Source: Pseudomonadota bacterium (GTDB taxonomy: Bacteria; Pseudomonadota; Gammaproteobacteria; Burkholderiales; Burkholderiaceae_B). From it: a stretch of 64,000 nucleotides of DNA. Shown here piece by piece: positions 52,959-63,977 of this stretch; position 1 is the first letter of the stretch, and each line of letters begins with the position of its first letter. The notes under the pieces are model-generated. The model was not told the DNA's origin. It did not search any database and saw only the letters and a program-made list of their open reading frames with translations. The DNA is taken from assembly GCA_023425645.1 (NCBI GenBank), contig JAFACG010000039.1, positions 10,952 to 74,951 of the forward strand, written 5' to 3'. The position numbers and the translations under genes were made by a program.

Positions 52959-54149
52959 TCAGACCAGTCCACGGGCCACGGCCCAGTACACGCCCCGGTT
53001 GAAGCCCTTGCGCATCAATCCGCCCAGCTTGGTGGGCGGAGTGGGATGCACGTCCTCCTGATAGTCGTACCAGAGCGGCATACCTCCTTCCAGCCCCATC
53101 TGCGCCACGGCCACCACGCGTCCGTCGTACTCGTCGCAGGTGCGTCCGATGCGGATCTCGGAGGCCAGGTTGTTGACCAGCACGGGCGACTGATTGTGGC
53201 AGGAGCCGCCCGCCTTGCTGATAGGCAAGTCCACCGTATCGCCCAGCACGTAGACGTTGTCCAACCCCAGCACTTTGAGCGTCTGGTGGTCCGTGGGCAC
53301 CCAGCCTTCGTTGTCGGCCGCCTGGGAAATCCCGGCATCGCGCACGGCCGGCACCGCCGTGATGGGCGGGGTAGCCATCAGGATGTCGAAGGGTTCCTCA
53401 TCGCCCTCTTCCGAATAGGCCACCTTGCGCTCCGGATCCACGCGGCTGAGAGTGAAGCTTCGCTGGTGATGGATTCCCCGCTGCTCGAAGATGGAAGGCA
53501 GAACCTGGCAGATCTCGTCCTGCAGAAACAAGCAATTGCGCAGCAGCTGCGACACTGTGGGATAGGTGTAGGAAATCTGCACCTTGTCGCGCACGCCGCG
53601 CCGGCGCAGGAACTCATCCAGCATCAGAGTGGTTTCCATCGGAGCGATGCCACATTGATGCGGCACATTGTGGGTCTTGGGAAAGGTCACCGTGATCAGC
53701 ACCCGACCTTTCTCCAGACGGCTGAGCCGGTCAGCCAACTGGCGGGCCGGCGCATGTTGGTAGAAATGGTCGCCGCCCTCTTTCAGGCCTTCGATTTTTT
53801 CCGGCGCCGGCACGCAGCCTGTGGAGATGACCAGATAGTCATACGGTATTTTTTTTCCGCTGGCGCAGAACAAGCGATTGGCCGGGAAATCGAAACCGGA
53901 CACTTCTTCCAATTGAAAGTCGATTTCCGGCCGGAGCAGGGAAATCTGCGGCCGACGCAACTCATCCCGAAAAAAGGCGTTGAAAGCCACGTACATGAAC
54001 GCCGGTTTGTAATAATGCCAGGGAGAATTGGACAATAGAGTGATGCGGACTTTGCCGGAACGGATTTCCGGATACAGCTTGGTGACCAGATGATTGGCAG
54101 TCATGGTGCCGCCAATGCCTCCGCCAATAATCACGATATGCTGAGCCAT
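52959..54149 (-). CDS. Sulfide:quinone oxidoreductase-like FAD flavoprotein
   Basis: A 396-residue two-dinucleotide-binding flavoprotein. Seen: IVIIGGGIGGTM (5-16) for FAD, YDYLVISTGC (103-112), and NVYVLGDTVDLP (299-310). Cys112, Cys166 (HQCGIAP) and Cys317 (SCHNQSP) occupy places comparable to the redox cysteines of sulfide:quinone oxidoreductases, which oxidise sulfide and reduce membrane quinone. No transmembrane helix is evident; SQRs bind the membrane peripherally. The start MAQHIVIIGG has AAGGAG 7 bases before it; a longer frame is not supported. Sulfide as substrate is inferred. Confidence 0.85.
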   Translation of the reverse strand: MAQHIVIIGGGIGGTMTANHLVTKLYPEIRSGKVRITLLSNSPWHYYKPAFMYVAFNAFFRDELRRPQISLLRPEIDFQLEEVSGFDFPANRLFCASGKKIPYDYLVISTGCVPAPEKIEGLKEGGDHFYQHAPARQLADRLSRLEKGRVLITVTFPKTHNVPHQCGIAPMETTLMLDEFLRRRGVRDKVQISYTYPTVSQLLRNCLFLQDEICQVLPSIFEQRGIHHQRSFTLSRVDPERKVAYSEEGDEEPFDILMATPPITAVPAVRDAGISQAADNEGWVPTDHQTLKVLGLDNVYVLGDTVDLPISKAGGSCHNQSPVLVNNLASEIRIGRTCDEYDGRVVAVAQMGLEGGMPLWYDYQEDVHPTPPTKLGGLMRKGFNRGVYWAVARGLV

Positions 54150-54319
54150 CGGTGTTCTCCTTATGGGAAAGCCGGCATGACCTCGCCAAGTCAGCAATGA
54201 AAGCCGTACCGGAATCAGCAACTGCATGAGCAAGGTTTCGCCGCCCGCCGCGCTGGGCGCGGTTTGCCAGCGATATTGGAACAGGACGATACGGTATGGC
54301 CGTAACCTGCAAGCCTAGC

Positions 54320-54336
54320 TTAGTAAAAATCACTAA
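54320..54336 (-). promoter_or_regulatory. Inverted repeat upstream of SQR-like gene
   Basis: TTAGT and ACTAA flank a 7-base A/T-rich spacer, about 170 bases before the SQR-like ATG. Small AT-rich repeats like this suit an ArsR-type sulfide sensor site, but no regulator gene is nearby. Confidence 0.3.
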
Positions 54337-54485
54337 TATCAACCACCGCTGTTAACCCTACACATTTCTATGGTTTAACGCTTAAGGACGAGCTCCGGCT
54401 CTATGACCGGTTCTTCTGCGCCTCGACGCAGAGACACTTTCAGCTGTGCATCCGGCATACAGATTCTTTTTCGGCTGCTAGGAAC

Positions 54486-54515
54486 AAAAAAAGCCCGCAC
54501 AAGGCGGGCTTTTTT
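54486..54515. terminator. Bidirectional terminator, probably the original typA terminator
   Basis: GCCCGC (54493-54498) and GCGGGC (54504-54509) form a stem with an ACAAG loop, flanked by seven A and six T. It sits 8 bases outside the left end of the IS. Removing the IS and one target copy would place it about 20 bases after the typA stop. Confidence 0.92.
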
Positions 54516-54523
54516 GTTAGTGG

Positions 54524-54550
54524 TGACCCGTCCTAAATCTGGCTGACACC
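54524..54550 (+). repeat. IS left terminal inverted repeat
   Basis: Begins TGACCCGTCCT and ends TGACACC. Flanked on the outside by the target copy TGG at 54521-54523. Confidence 0.9.
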
Positions 54551-54576
54551 TTTTTGAGAGAAACAAGGAGAGTCAA

Positions 54577-54768
54577 TTGGAATCAAGGATCAAACGAACG
54601 CAGCGAGACTACAGCCTGGCTTTTAAACTGTCGGTTGTCGAGCAGGTGGAAAAAGGCGAGCTGACGCACAAAGAGGCGCAGCGGCGCTATGGAATCCAAG
54701 GTCGGTCGACGGTGCTGTATGGGTCACAGCCGCCAGGCGTACTACAAGGGCCGGCACCGAGAGCGTGA
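54577..54768 (+). pseudogene. IS3-family orfA remnant
   Basis: A TTG-initiated frame with AAGGAG upstream encodes the start of an IS3 OrfA: RTQRDYSLAFKLSVVEQV and RRYGIQGRSTVL, the N-terminal helix-turn-helix. After about residue 47 the similarity stops: the sequence jumps to what is the early part of orfB in another frame, so the remaining HTH and leucine-zipper part is deleted. The last 16 residues are out-of-frame orfB sequence. No functional OrfA or normal OrfAB frameshift product can be made. Confidence 0.85.
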
Positions 54769-55584
54769 GCGCCAGCAGCAGGCATGCCAAGTGGTGTCGA
54801 TGGTGACGGCGTTGAGGGCACGGCAACCGACGCTGGGTACGCGCAAGCTGCATCACGTGCTGCGCCAACCACTGCGAGAGGCGGGGATCAAGGTTGGGCG
54901 CGATGCACTGTTCGATATCCTGCGCAGCGCCCGGATGCTGGTCAAGCCGCGCCGGGCCTATCACAAGACCACGGACAGCCATCACCGCTTCCGATGCCAC
55001 CCGAACCTACTCAAGGCCGGCGAAGGCCAGGTGGTGCCGACCGGCCCCGAGCAGGTCTGGGTGGCCGACATCACCTCCCGGCCGACCGGGCAGCGGTGTA
55101 CCTACTTGAGCCTGGTGACCGACGCCTACTCGCGCAAGATCGTGGGCTACCACGTGGCAGAGAATCTGCAGACCGAAGGGGTACGCCGCGCGCTGGAGAT
55201 GGCGTTGCGCTCGCGGGGCTCCCGTTTCCGTCATTAGTCAGCCGCACCAGGACTTCGATGGCGTTGCGCTCGCGGGGCTCCCGCCAACCGCTGGTGCACC
55301 ACTCGGATCGAGGTATCCAGTACTGCTCGACGTATTACCAGCGCCTGCACGCCCGACATGGGATCCGTTGCTCGATGACCGACGGCTACGACTGCTACCA
55401 GAATGCCTTGGCCGAGCGGGTCAACGGCATCCTGAAGGGGGAGTTGTTACGCCACAGGCCGGCCGACCTGGCTCAAGCCAGGCTTATGGTCAGACAGTCC
55501 GTCGAGATCTACAATACCGAGCGGCCACATCTGTCCCTACAATACAAAACACCCGATGAAGTCCATCGAGTGCTCAGTCCGTAG
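54719..55584 (+). pseudogene. IS3-family transposase orfB, disrupted
   Basis: The frame reads MGHSRQAYYKGRHRER, then the HTH_21 and rve integrase core with WVADIT (first catalytic Asp) and VTDAYSRKIVGYHV. It then hits a stop at about 55235 because of a 59-bp insertion. In another frame the remainder continues PLVHHSDRGIQY (second Asp) and LAERVNGILKGEL (catalytic Glu) to the TAG at 55582-55584. Deleting the insertion would rejoin the frames. The 5' end is also missing sequence lost with the orfA deletion. Confidence 0.88.
55198..55283 (+). repeat. 27-bp direct repeat bounding a 59-bp insertion in orfB
   Basis: The 27-bp unit beginning GATGGCGTTGCG and ending GGGGCTCCCG occurs at 55198-55224 and again at 55257-55283. 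Between them lie 32 unrelated bases that contain a stop codon. The offset of 59 bases shifts the frame by two. Confidence 0.92.
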
Positions 55585-55608
55585 CATGGCTATGGATACC
55601 ATCCGCCA

Positions 55609-55635
55609 GGTGTCAACCTATGGCAGGACGGGTCA
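55609..55635 (-). repeat. IS right terminal inverted repeat
   Basis: Reads inward as TGACCCGTCCT and TGACACC at its inner end, the inverted partner of 54524-54550. The outer flank 55636-55638 is TGG, the second target copy. Confidence 0.9.
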
Positions 55636-55649
55636 TGGAAAAGAGACGA

Positions 55650-57467
<1,818 letters not shown>

Positions 57468-57470
57468 AAC

Positions 57471-58220
57471 TCATCCTTCTGATTGAAGTTTCTTGGGCAA
57501 AATCTCGGTAGGCAGGCTCTCGATGGCCAGCAAGGCCGACATCGGGTCTTCCATGGCCTGCAGCGTGTCAAGGCTGAAGGCATCGTCGATATTAAAAGGT
57601 CCCAGTTCCGTGCGGCGCAGGGCCGACAGGTGGGCGTAGCATCCCAGCGCGCGTCCGATGTCCTGGGCCAGGGTCCGGATATAGGTTCCCTTGCTGCAGC
57701 GTACATACAGGCGCGCCGAGCGCGGCGTGCATTCCAGCACAGTCAATTCGTGAATCACGACGCATCGCGCTTCACGTTCCAGCTCAATGCCCTGGCGGGC
57801 ATATTCATACAGGGGCTTGCCGTCGCGCTTGAGCGCGGAATACATGGGCGGCACCTGCGATATGGGGCCCCGGAAGGCCGGCAGCGCCGCTTCCAGCGCG
57901 TCCTTGGCCACGCCCGCAAAGTCCGCGGCCTGGGCCGTGACGTTGCCGGTCAGGTCCCCGGAATCGGTTTCCTCGCCGAAGGCGAGCGTGGCCTCGTAGG
58001 CCTTGTCCGCCTCCAGCATGGTGGCGGAGATCTTGGTGGCTCTGCCGAGGCAGCAGACCAGCAGCCCCGTGGCGAAAGGGTCCAGCGTACCGGTGTGGCC
58101 GGCCTTGCGGGCGTCCAGAGTACGGCGGGCGCGCTGCAGGGCGTGGTTGCTGGACAGGCCCTCAGGCTTGTCCAGAAGCAGCACACCATCGATCAACTGC
58201 CCGCGTCGTCGCGTAGCCAT
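57471..58220 (-). CDS. truB: tRNA pseudouridine(55) synthase TruB
   Basis: 249 residues. It makes pseudouridine 55 in the T-loop of nearly all tRNAs. Seen: LLLDKPEGLSSN (14-25) and the catalytic GHTGTLDPFATG (41-52) with Asp47, then YSALKRDGKPLYEYAR. Some longer TruB proteins have a C-terminal PUA domain, which here appears short. It lies 33 bases after rbfA and is coupled to typA. Confidence 0.96.
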   Translation of the reverse strand: MATRRRGQLIDGVLLLDKPEGLSSNHALQRARRTLDARKAGHTGTLDPFATGLLVCCLGRATKISATMLEADKAYEATLAFGEETDSGDLTGNVTAQAADFAGVAKDALEAALPAFRGPISQVPPMYSALKRDGKPLYEYARQGIELEREARCVVIHELTVLECTPRSARLYVRCSKGTYIRTLAQDIGRALGCYAHLSALRRTELGPFNIDDAFSLDTLQAMEDPMSALLAIESLPTEILPKKLQSEG

Positions 58221-58253
58221 TGTGTGTCAGTCCGTGAGAAAACAACAGCCGAG

Positions 58254-58667
58254 TCAGGACTGTTCGTCAGGGTCGTCGGCCTGGGAGGCAGAGCCGGTCA
58301 GTTCGCTGTCGGCCCTGGTCGCGCTGTCGATGAGCTTGGACAGCTCCATGCCGCGCTCCAATTGCCTGTCGTGATGGAAATGCAGGGTGGGCACGGTATG
58401 GATGTGCAGCAATTTGTACAGCTGTGAATGCAGCCAGCCCGCCTTCTCCGATAGAACGGCCTGGGCCGCCTCGGGTTCGGCGCCAAGCACCGAATAATAA
58501 ATTTTAGCGTGTGCGTAATCAGGCGACAACTCCACGCCGGTCAGGGTGATCAGACCGGCGCGGGTCATGTCGATCTCGCGCTGGATGAGGACCGCCAGAT
58601 CCTTCTGGATCTGGTCGGCCAGGCGCGTATTGCGCCCCGGATTGGGTTTGGACTTGTGTCTTGCCAT
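58254..58667 (-). CDS. rbfA: 30S ribosome-binding factor RbfA
   Basis: A 137-residue KH-like protein for 16S rRNA 5'-end maturation and cold adaptation. Seen: [20 protein letters not shown] and [16 protein letters not shown], then [17 protein letters not shown]. The C-terminal tail is acidic and probably flexible. It starts 3 bases after the infB stop. Confidence 0.96.
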   Translation of the reverse strand: MARHKSKPNPGRNTRLADQIQKDLAVLIQREIDMTRAGLITLTGVELSPDYAHAKIYYSVLGAEPEAAQAVLSEKAGWLHSQLYKLLHIHTVPTLHFHHDRQLERGMELSKLIDSATRADSELTGSASQADDPDEQS

Positions 58668-58670
58668 GAA

Positions 58671-61637
58671 TTAAAGCGTCCGGGCGATCTCTTTGATCTC
58701 GAAGACCTCGAGCTGGTCGCCCACTTCGATATCGTTGTTGCCCCGCAGCGTGATGCCGCAATCGAAGCCGGAACGCACTTCCTTGGCATCGTCCTTGAAG
58801 CGGCGCAGCGATTCCAGATGGCCGGTCCAGTGCACCACGTTGTTGCGCAGCAGCCGCACTTGCGAGTCGCGGCGCACCACGCCTTCGGTGACCATGCAGC
58901 CGGCCACGTTGCCGATGCGGGAGATGTGGTAGACCTCGCGGATCTCGACCATGCCGATGATTTCCTCGCGCTGCTCGGGGGCCAGCATGCCCGACAGGGC
59001 CGCCTTGATCTCGTCCACCGCATCGTAAATGATGTTGTAGTAGCGCAGATCGATGCCGTTGGCCTCGGCCAGCTTCTTGGCGCTCTGTTCGGCGCGCACG
59101 TTGAAGCCGATGACCACGGCATTGGAGGCGATGGCTAGGTTGACGTCGCTTTCGGAGATGCCGCCCACGGCCGCATGCACCACTTCCACGCGCACTTCGT
59201 CGGTGGAGAGCTTGAGCAGCGACTGCACCAGCGCTTCCTGCGAACCCTGCACGTCGGTCTTGATGATCAGCGACAGGGTCTGCGTGCCTTCGCCCAGGTT
59301 GTCGAACATGGACTCCAGCTTGGCGGCCTGCTGGCGCGACAGCTTCACGTCGCGGAACTTGCCCTGGCGGAACAAGGCGATTTCACGCGCCTTGCGCTCG
59401 TCGGCCATGACGACCATTTCGTCGCCGGCGGCCGGCACTTCGGTCAGGCCCTGGATTTCCACGGGGATGGACGGCCCGGCCGAGCTGAGCGATTTGCCCA
59501 GTTCGTTGACCATGGCGCGCACGCGGCCGAAGGAAGCGCCCACCAGCACGGTGTCGCCGCGATGCAGGGTGCCGCTCTGCACCAGGATGGTGGCCACGGG
59601 ACCTCGGCCCTTGTCCAGGCGCGCTTCGATGACGGTGCCCTTGGCGGGCGCGTCGACCGGCGCGGTCAGCTCCAGCATCTCGGCCTGCAGCAGCACGTTT
59701 TCCAGCAATTCGTCGATGCCCTGTCCGGTCTTGGCGGACACGGGAATGAACGGCACGTCGCCGCCGTATTCTTCGGGCACCACTTCCTCGGCCACCAGTT
59801 CCTGCTTGACGCGCTCCGGGTTGGCTTCGGGCTTGTCGATCTTGTTGATGGCCACGACCAGCGGCACGCCGGCGGCGCGGGCATGGTGGATGGCTTCACG
59901 GGTCTGGGGCATCACGCCGTCGTCCGAGGCCACCACCAGGATGACCACGTCCGTGGCCTTGGTGCCGCGGGCGCGCATGGCCGTGAAGGCCTCGTGACCG
60001 GGGGTGTCCAGGAAGGTGGCGGTGCCGCGATCGGTCTTCACGTTATAGGCGCCGATGTGCTGGGTGATGCCGCCGGCCTCGCCCGAGGCGACCTTGGTGC
60101 GGCGGATGTAGTCCAGCAGCGAGGTCTTGCCGTGGTCCACGTGGCCCATGACGGTGACCACGGGCGCGCGAGGCTTGAGTTCGGCGTCGCTGGCCTCGGT
60201 GTCGACCAGGAAGGCCTCGGGATCGTCCAGCTTGGCGGCGATGGCCTTGTGGCCCAGTTCCTCGACCAGGATCATGGCGGTTTCCTGATCCAGCACCTGG
60301 TTGATGGTGACCATCTGGCCCAGCTTCATCAGGTGCTTGATGACCTCGGCCGCCTTGACGGCCATGCGGTGCGCCAGATCGCTGACGGAAATGGTTTCGG
60401 GCACGTGCACTTCGCGGGCGATGAACTCGGCCGCCTGCGGTTCGCGGCGCTCGGGCTGGGCATTGCGCCCGCCGCGGGCGTTCTTGCCGCGGCCCGCCTT
60501 GGCATTGGTTTTCCAGCCTTCGCGCGCGCCGCCGGCACCCGCCGAGGCGACATCCGCCTTGGAGGGCTGCTTCTTGCGGCTGGCATCGCCGCCCCAGCCG
60601 GGAGCGGCGTCGGTCTTGACGACCTTGCCTGGAGCCTTGTCCGCCTTGACGCCCTTGACGTCCTTCTTCAGGGCGCCCTTGGCGCCTGCCTTGCCGGCGC
60701 CTTCGGCTTCCGGTTCGGGAGCGCGCAGCACCTTGCGCGGACGGTTCAGCATCTCGCGCAGCGCGGCGGCCTCTGCTTCAGCCGCCTTGCGGGCGCGCTC
60801 GCGATCCTGGTCCTGCTCGACATCGGCCGCGACCGGAGGAATGGCGGGGCCACGAGCCGGACGGCGCTGGTTCGCGCCAGGCAGGTCCCGGGGCTTTCCG
60901 GTCGGAGCGGGCGTTTTCGCCCCTTGAGGATGCTGAGATTTGTTCACAGGAGTAGATTGACGAGCTTCTGAAGCAGATTTAGTAGGTACCACTGGCTTCT
61001 CTTCGGCCTTGGCCTGGGTGGATGGAGCCTCGACCGTTTCGGTCGTCCTGGCGGGCTCGGCGGCTTCGGGGGGTTCCGAAGGCGCGGCAGCCTGCTCCTG
61101 GGGCTGAGGCTCGGGTTTAGAGTGACTTTCCTCGACGGCGGCGGCCGGCTCGGCGGGCGCGGGTTCGGGCTTGACGGCGGCTGCCGGCTCGGGCGCCGCC
61201 ACGGGTGCAGCGGGCTCGGCGGCTGGCGCGGCGGGTTGGGCCGGAGCAGGAGCGGCCTGGCTGGCTTCTTCGGCCTTGGCCGCCGCCTGCCGGGCGTTTT
61301 CCTGCTGCAGCGCAGCCGTTGCCTCTGCCACCAGCTCGGACGGATCACGTTTGACAAACACGCGCTTCTTGCGTGTTTCCACCTGGATCGTGCGCGAACG
61401 GCCGGACCCGTCGTCCTGACGGATTTCCGATGTCTTGCGGCGGGTCAGGGTGATTTTATTCCCTTCCTGACCGCCATGCGAGCGGCGCAACGATTCAAGC
61501 AGCTTCGCCTTATCCGAATCGGTGATTGCATCATCCACCGATTTGAGCTCAATACCTGCGGTGCGCAGCTGCTCCAGCAGAACGTTCGCAGGCATTTTCA
61601 GTTCTTGAGCGAACTGGGCGACAGTGTTACTCGGCAT
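58671..61637 (-). CDS. infB: Translation initiation factor IF-2
   Basis: A 988-residue GTPase that places initiator tRNA on the 30S subunit. The N-terminal IF2_N subdomain (1-50) is followed by an Ala/Pro/Glu-rich linker (about 110-400), a second IF2_N region (about 405-460), the G domain with GHVDHGKT (498-505), DTPGHEAF and NKIDK, then the EF-Tu-like domain II, IF-2 domain III and the fMet-tRNA-binding domain. The long linker makes it larger than E. coli IF-2 (890), as usual for this family of bacteria. It lies 68 bases after nusA. Confidence 0.98.
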   Translation of the reverse strand: MPSNTVAQFAQELKMPANVLLEQLRTAGIELKSVDDAITDSDKAKLLESLRRSHGGQEGNKITLTRRKTSEIRQDDGSGRSRTIQVETRKKRVFVKRDPSELVAEATAALQQENARQAAAKAEEASQAAPAPAQPAAPAAEPAAPVAAPEPAAAVKPEPAPAEPAAAVEESHSKPEPQPQEQAAAPSEPPEAAEPARTTETVEAPSTQAKAEEKPVVPTKSASEARQSTPVNKSQHPQGAKTPAPTGKPRDLPGANQRRPARGPAIPPVAADVEQDQDRERARKAAEAEAAALREMLNRPRKVLRAPEPEAEGAGKAGAKGALKKDVKGVKADKAPGKVVKTDAAPGWGGDASRKKQPSKADVASAGAGGAREGWKTNAKAGRGKNARGGRNAQPERREPQAAEFIAREVHVPETISVSDLAHRMAVKAAEVIKHLMKLGQMVTINQVLDQETAMILVEELGHKAIAAKLDDPEAFLVDTEASDAELKPRAPVVTVMGHVDHGKTSLLDYIRRTKVASGEAGGITQHIGAYNVKTDRGTATFLDTPGHEAFTAMRARGTKATDVVILVVASDDGVMPQTREAIHHARAAGVPLVVAINKIDKPEANPERVKQELVAEEVVPEEYGGDVPFIPVSAKTGQGIDELLENVLLQAEMLELTAPVDAPAKGTVIEARLDKGRGPVATILVQSGTLHRGDTVLVGASFGRVRAMVNELGKSLSSAGPSIPVEIQGLTEVPAAGDEMVVMADERKAREIALFRQGKFRDVKLSRQQAAKLESMFDNLGEGTQTLSLIIKTDVQGSQEALVQSLLKLSTDEVRVEVVHAAVGGISESDVNLAIASNAVVIGFNVRAEQSAKKLAEANGIDLRYYNIIYDAVDEIKAALSGMLAPEQREEIIGMVEIREVYHISRIGNVAGCMVTEGVVRRDSQVRLLRNNVVHWTGHLESLRRFKDDAKEVRSGFDCGITLRGNNDIEVGDQLEVFEIKEIARTL

Positions 61638-61705
61638 TCGACTCTCTCTTGCTTTACTACAACTATTCTTAATGAATACAACGCGCGGGACCTAGCTGGT
61701 CATGA

Positions 61706-63190
61706 TCAGGCCTCGTCGTCAAACCAGTGGGCGCGAGCGCGCATGATGAGCTGGCTGGCCTCGTTCTGGCCCAGTCCGGTCATGTCGGACAGCTCATCGG
61801 TGGCCAGCTCGGCCAGATCGTCCAGCGTTGTAACCTCGTTTTCGGCCAGCTTGGCGATGACCTCCGGCGTGATGCCCTCGATTCCGGCCAGCTCCTTGGC
61901 GGCGGTCTGCACCAGCTCTTCCTTGGCGATGGCCTCGCTCAGCAGCGCATTGCGGGCGCGGGCGCGCAGCTCATTGACCATGTCCTCGTCAAAGGCTTCG
62001 ATCTCCTGCAGCTCCTGCAAGGGCACGTAGGCGATTTCCTCCAGGCCGGTAAAGCCTTCGTCGATCAGGATGTCGGCCACGTCCTCGTCCACATCCAGGC
62101 GGGACATGAAGGTGGCGCGCAGTTCCTCGCGCTCTTCGTCCTGGCGGTTGCGGCTTTCCTCGGGCGTCATGATGTTGATCTGCCAGCCGGTGAGCTCCGA
62201 AGCCAGACGCACGTTCTGGCCGCGGGCGCCAATGGCCTTGGGCAGGTTTTCCTCGTCCACCACGACGTCCATGGCGTGCTTGTCCTCGTCCACCAGAATG
62301 GATTCGACATGCGCGGGCGCCAGCGCGCCGATCACGAATTCGGCTGGATCGTCGGCCCACAGCACGATGTCGACCTGTTCGCCGCCCAGCTCGTTGCGCA
62401 CCGCGGTGACGCGCGAACCGCGCATGCCCACGCAGGTACCGATGGGATCGATGCGCTTGTCGTAGGCGATGACGGCGATCTTGGCGCGCACGCCAGCGTC
62501 GCGGGCGGCCGCCTTGATCTCCAGCAGGCCCTGCTCGATCTCGGGCACTTCGTTCTCGAACAGCTCCTTGATGAATTCAGGAGCGGTGCGCGACAGGATG
62601 ACCTGCTGGCCGCGGGCGGCGTAGTCCACCTTCTGCACCCAGGCGCGGACGCGGTCGCCCACGCGGATGTTTTCCTTGGGGATCATCTCGGAACGGGGCA
62701 GGCGGGCTTCGATCTTGCCCATCTCGATGATGGCGTCGCCCTTGTCTATGCGCTTGACCGTGCCCGAGACGATGGTCTCGCCGCGCTCCAGGAAGTCGTT
62801 CAGGACCTGTTCGCGCTCGGCGTCGCGGATCTTCTGCAGGATGGCCTGCTTGGCCGCCTGCGCGCCGATGCGGCCGAACTCGATGGGTTCGAGCGCTTCC
62901 TCGATGTAGTCGCCCACCTGCAGGTCGGGATCGATCTCCAGGGCGTCGGAATACAGCTCCTGCTTGTCCGGCTCCTGCAGGCCGGCCTCGTCGGGCACGA
63001 CCAGCCAGCGCCGGTAGCCTTCGTGGGCGCCGGTTTCCCGGTCGATGTCTACACGGATATCGACGTCTTCCTTGAAGCGTTTCTTCATGGCCGAGGCCAG
63101 GGCGCTCTCAAGCGCGCTGAAAACAACTTCACGTGCTACGGATTTTTCACGCGCCAGCGCATCGACCAGCAATAGAATTTCGCGACTCAT
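61706..63190 (-). CDS. nusA: Transcription termination/antitermination protein NusA
   Basis: 494 residues: N-terminal RNA polymerase-binding domain, S1 domain (about 135-200), KH1 and KH2 (about 200-345, with [16 protein letters not shown] and [15 protein letters not shown]), and two acidic C-terminal helix-hairpin-helix repeats with [14 protein letters not shown]. It modulates pausing and termination. Its stop-start junction with rimP overlaps by 4 bases. A terminator-like hairpin precedes rimP, which would place NusA expression under control by a structure that NusA itself can affect; this is an inference. Confidence 0.98.
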   Translation of the reverse strand: MSREILLLVDALAREKSVAREVVFSALESALASAMKKRFKEDVDIRVDIDRETGAHEGYRRWLVVPDEAGLQEPDKQELYSDALEIDPDLQVGDYIEEALEPIEFGRIGAQAAKQAILQKIRDAEREQVLNDFLERGETIVSGTVKRIDKGDAIIEMGKIEARLPRSEMIPKENIRVGDRVRAWVQKVDYAARGQQVILSRTAPEFIKELFENEVPEIEQGLLEIKAAARDAGVRAKIAVIAYDKRIDPIGTCVGMRGSRVTAVRNELGGEQVDIVLWADDPAEFVIGALAPAHVESILVDEDKHAMDVVVDEENLPKAIGARGQNVRLASELTGWQINIMTPEESRNRQDEEREELRATFMSRLDVDEDVADILIDEGFTGLEEIAYVPLQELQEIEAFDEDMVNELRARARNALLSEAIAKEELVQTAAKELAGIEGITPEVIAKLAENEVTTLDDLAELATDELSDMTGLGQNEASQLIMRARAHWFDDEA

Positions 63191-63678
63191 CGCTTCTTAC
63201 CCTTGAAATCAAGAACGGGATCCAATTTGGCACGATCCACCTGGTCATAGGTGAAGTCGACCTGCGTCAGCTTGCCCGATGCTTCGTCCAGTTCGAGCCT
63301 AAAAACGGTATCCAGGGGCACATCGGCAGGCGAGGCGCCCGCTGGGGCGTGGAGCGTACCCACGAATACTTTCCGATTGTCGATCGCCTCGTGCAGGCGG
63401 ACCTGCACGCGCTGACCGGCGAAACGCACGAAGTCGCCCACGCGCAGCAGGGGGCGGTCCACCCCCGGCGAGGCCACTTCCAGGCGCTTGTAGTCGACGT
63501 TCTCGACCTCGAAAACGCGAGACAATTGTTTGGACACCCATTCACAGTGCTCTATACGCACCCCTTCCGGATGATCGATGACCACTCGCAACAGGCCCAG
63601 CGGCGCACGTTCCACGTCCACCAGTTCGAACTCCGTGCCCGCCAGGGTCTCTTGTGCCAAAGCTAGAATGTCTGCCAT
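63187..63678 (-). CDS. rimP: Ribosome maturation factor RimP
   Basis: A 163-residue 30S assembly factor. Seen: [18 protein letters not shown] in the N-terminal domain, [11 protein letters not shown], and a C-terminal Sm-like domain ending in KKR. The family N-terminus [12 protein letters not shown] fixes the ATG at 63678; an open frame reaches 63897, but the extra residues do not look like RimP. The site before the ATG, GGATTTT, is weak and lies directly after a T-run of a terminator-like hairpin. It heads the rimP-nusA-infB-rbfA-truB-typA cluster. Confidence 0.95.
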   Translation of the reverse strand: MADILALAQETLAGTEFELVDVERAPLGLLRVVIDHPEGVRIEHCEWVSKQLSRVFEVENVDYKRLEVASPGVDRPLLRVGDFVRFAGQRVQVRLHEAIDNRKVFVGTLHAPAGASPADVPLDTVFRLELDEASGKLTQVDFTYDQVDRAKLDPVLDFKGKKR

Positions 63679-63685
63679 AAAATCC

Positions 63686-63713
63686 AAAAAAAATGGGCTG
63701 TACGCCAGCCCAT
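63686..63713 (-). terminator. Terminator-like hairpin in the rimP leader
   Basis: On the minus strand ATGGGCTG pairs with CAGCCCAT (8 bp) across a GCGTA loop and runs straight into eight T, which end 7 bases before the rimP ATG. It has every feature of an intrinsic terminator but is placed inside the operon leader. An overlapping hairpin (63711-63723) could compete with it. Confidence 0.85.
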
Positions 63714-63723
63714 GGTCACCATG
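63711..63723 (-). promoter_or_regulatory. Possible competing hairpin in the rimP leader
   Basis: CATGG-TGA-CCATG forms a small stem whose last three bases are the first three of the terminator stem, so the two structures cannot both form fully. Confidence 0.35.
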
Positions 63724-63912
63724 CCAGTCCGCCGCCTGCCTTGCAAACGGCGCTGGCCTCGCGCACTGCCAACGCAATATCCGTCTTGCCGCAAGCGCAA
63801 CGAGACTGGATGATGCGCCCCGCCCCGCATGTCCGCGAAGACAAGGCCGATCGCTGGCATGCAGCATCAAAAAAGACTCAAGCGGCACAAATGCCACTGA
63901 GCCAAGTTCATT

Positions 63913-63921
63913 ATTCTACCA
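63913..63921 (-). promoter_or_regulatory. Extended -10 promoter candidate for rimP operon
   Basis: On the minus strand TGGTAGAAT combines a TG extension with a TAGAAT -10. No good -35 is seen at 17 bases. It would start transcription near 63906, giving a leader of about 228 bases. Confidence 0.45.
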
Positions 63922-63977
63922 GAAATCCGGAAAATACGTGCATTCACGCGGCTTTACACGCCCGCACGCAACAGGCT

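Larger units (their letters stand above)
54150..54523. other. Intergenic region upstream of the SQR-like gene
   Basis: 374 bases without a convincing gene. It holds the presumed SQR promoter, two inverted repeats (TTAGT/ACTAA at 54320-54336 and GTTAACC/GGTTTAAC at 54351-54379) and, at its far end, a strong bidirectional terminator next to the IS. A 63-codon frame at 54375-54566 on the minus strand runs across the terminator and the IS end and is not credible. Confidence 0.7.
54524..55635 (+). mobile_element. Degenerate IS3-family insertion sequence
   Basis: A 1112-bp element with 27-bp imperfect terminal inverted repeats (20 of 27 match; the outer 11 bases TGACCCGTCCT are identical) and a 3-bp target duplication TGG on both sides, as usual for IS3. 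It carries remnants of orfA and a DDE transposase orfB. It is shorter than a typical IS3 element (1.2-1.5 kb), with a deletion at the orfA/orfB junction and a 59-bp insertion in orfB, so it should not transpose by itself. It lies 14 bases after the typA stop. Confidence 0.93.

Noticed and set aside
54375..54566. A 63-codon minus-strand frame between the SQR-like gene and the IS
   Set aside because: It runs across a strong terminator and the end of the IS, has no ribosome site, and resembles no family.
63679..63897. A 73-residue N-terminal extension of rimP
   Set aside because: The frame is open, but the added residues do not look like RimP, and the conserved start is MADILAL. The DNA there carries leader hairpins instead.
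63679..63977. A tRNA (metY-like) upstream of rimP
   Set aside because: E. coli has one there, but no GTTCGAATC-type T-loop or acceptor stem is visible on either strand.
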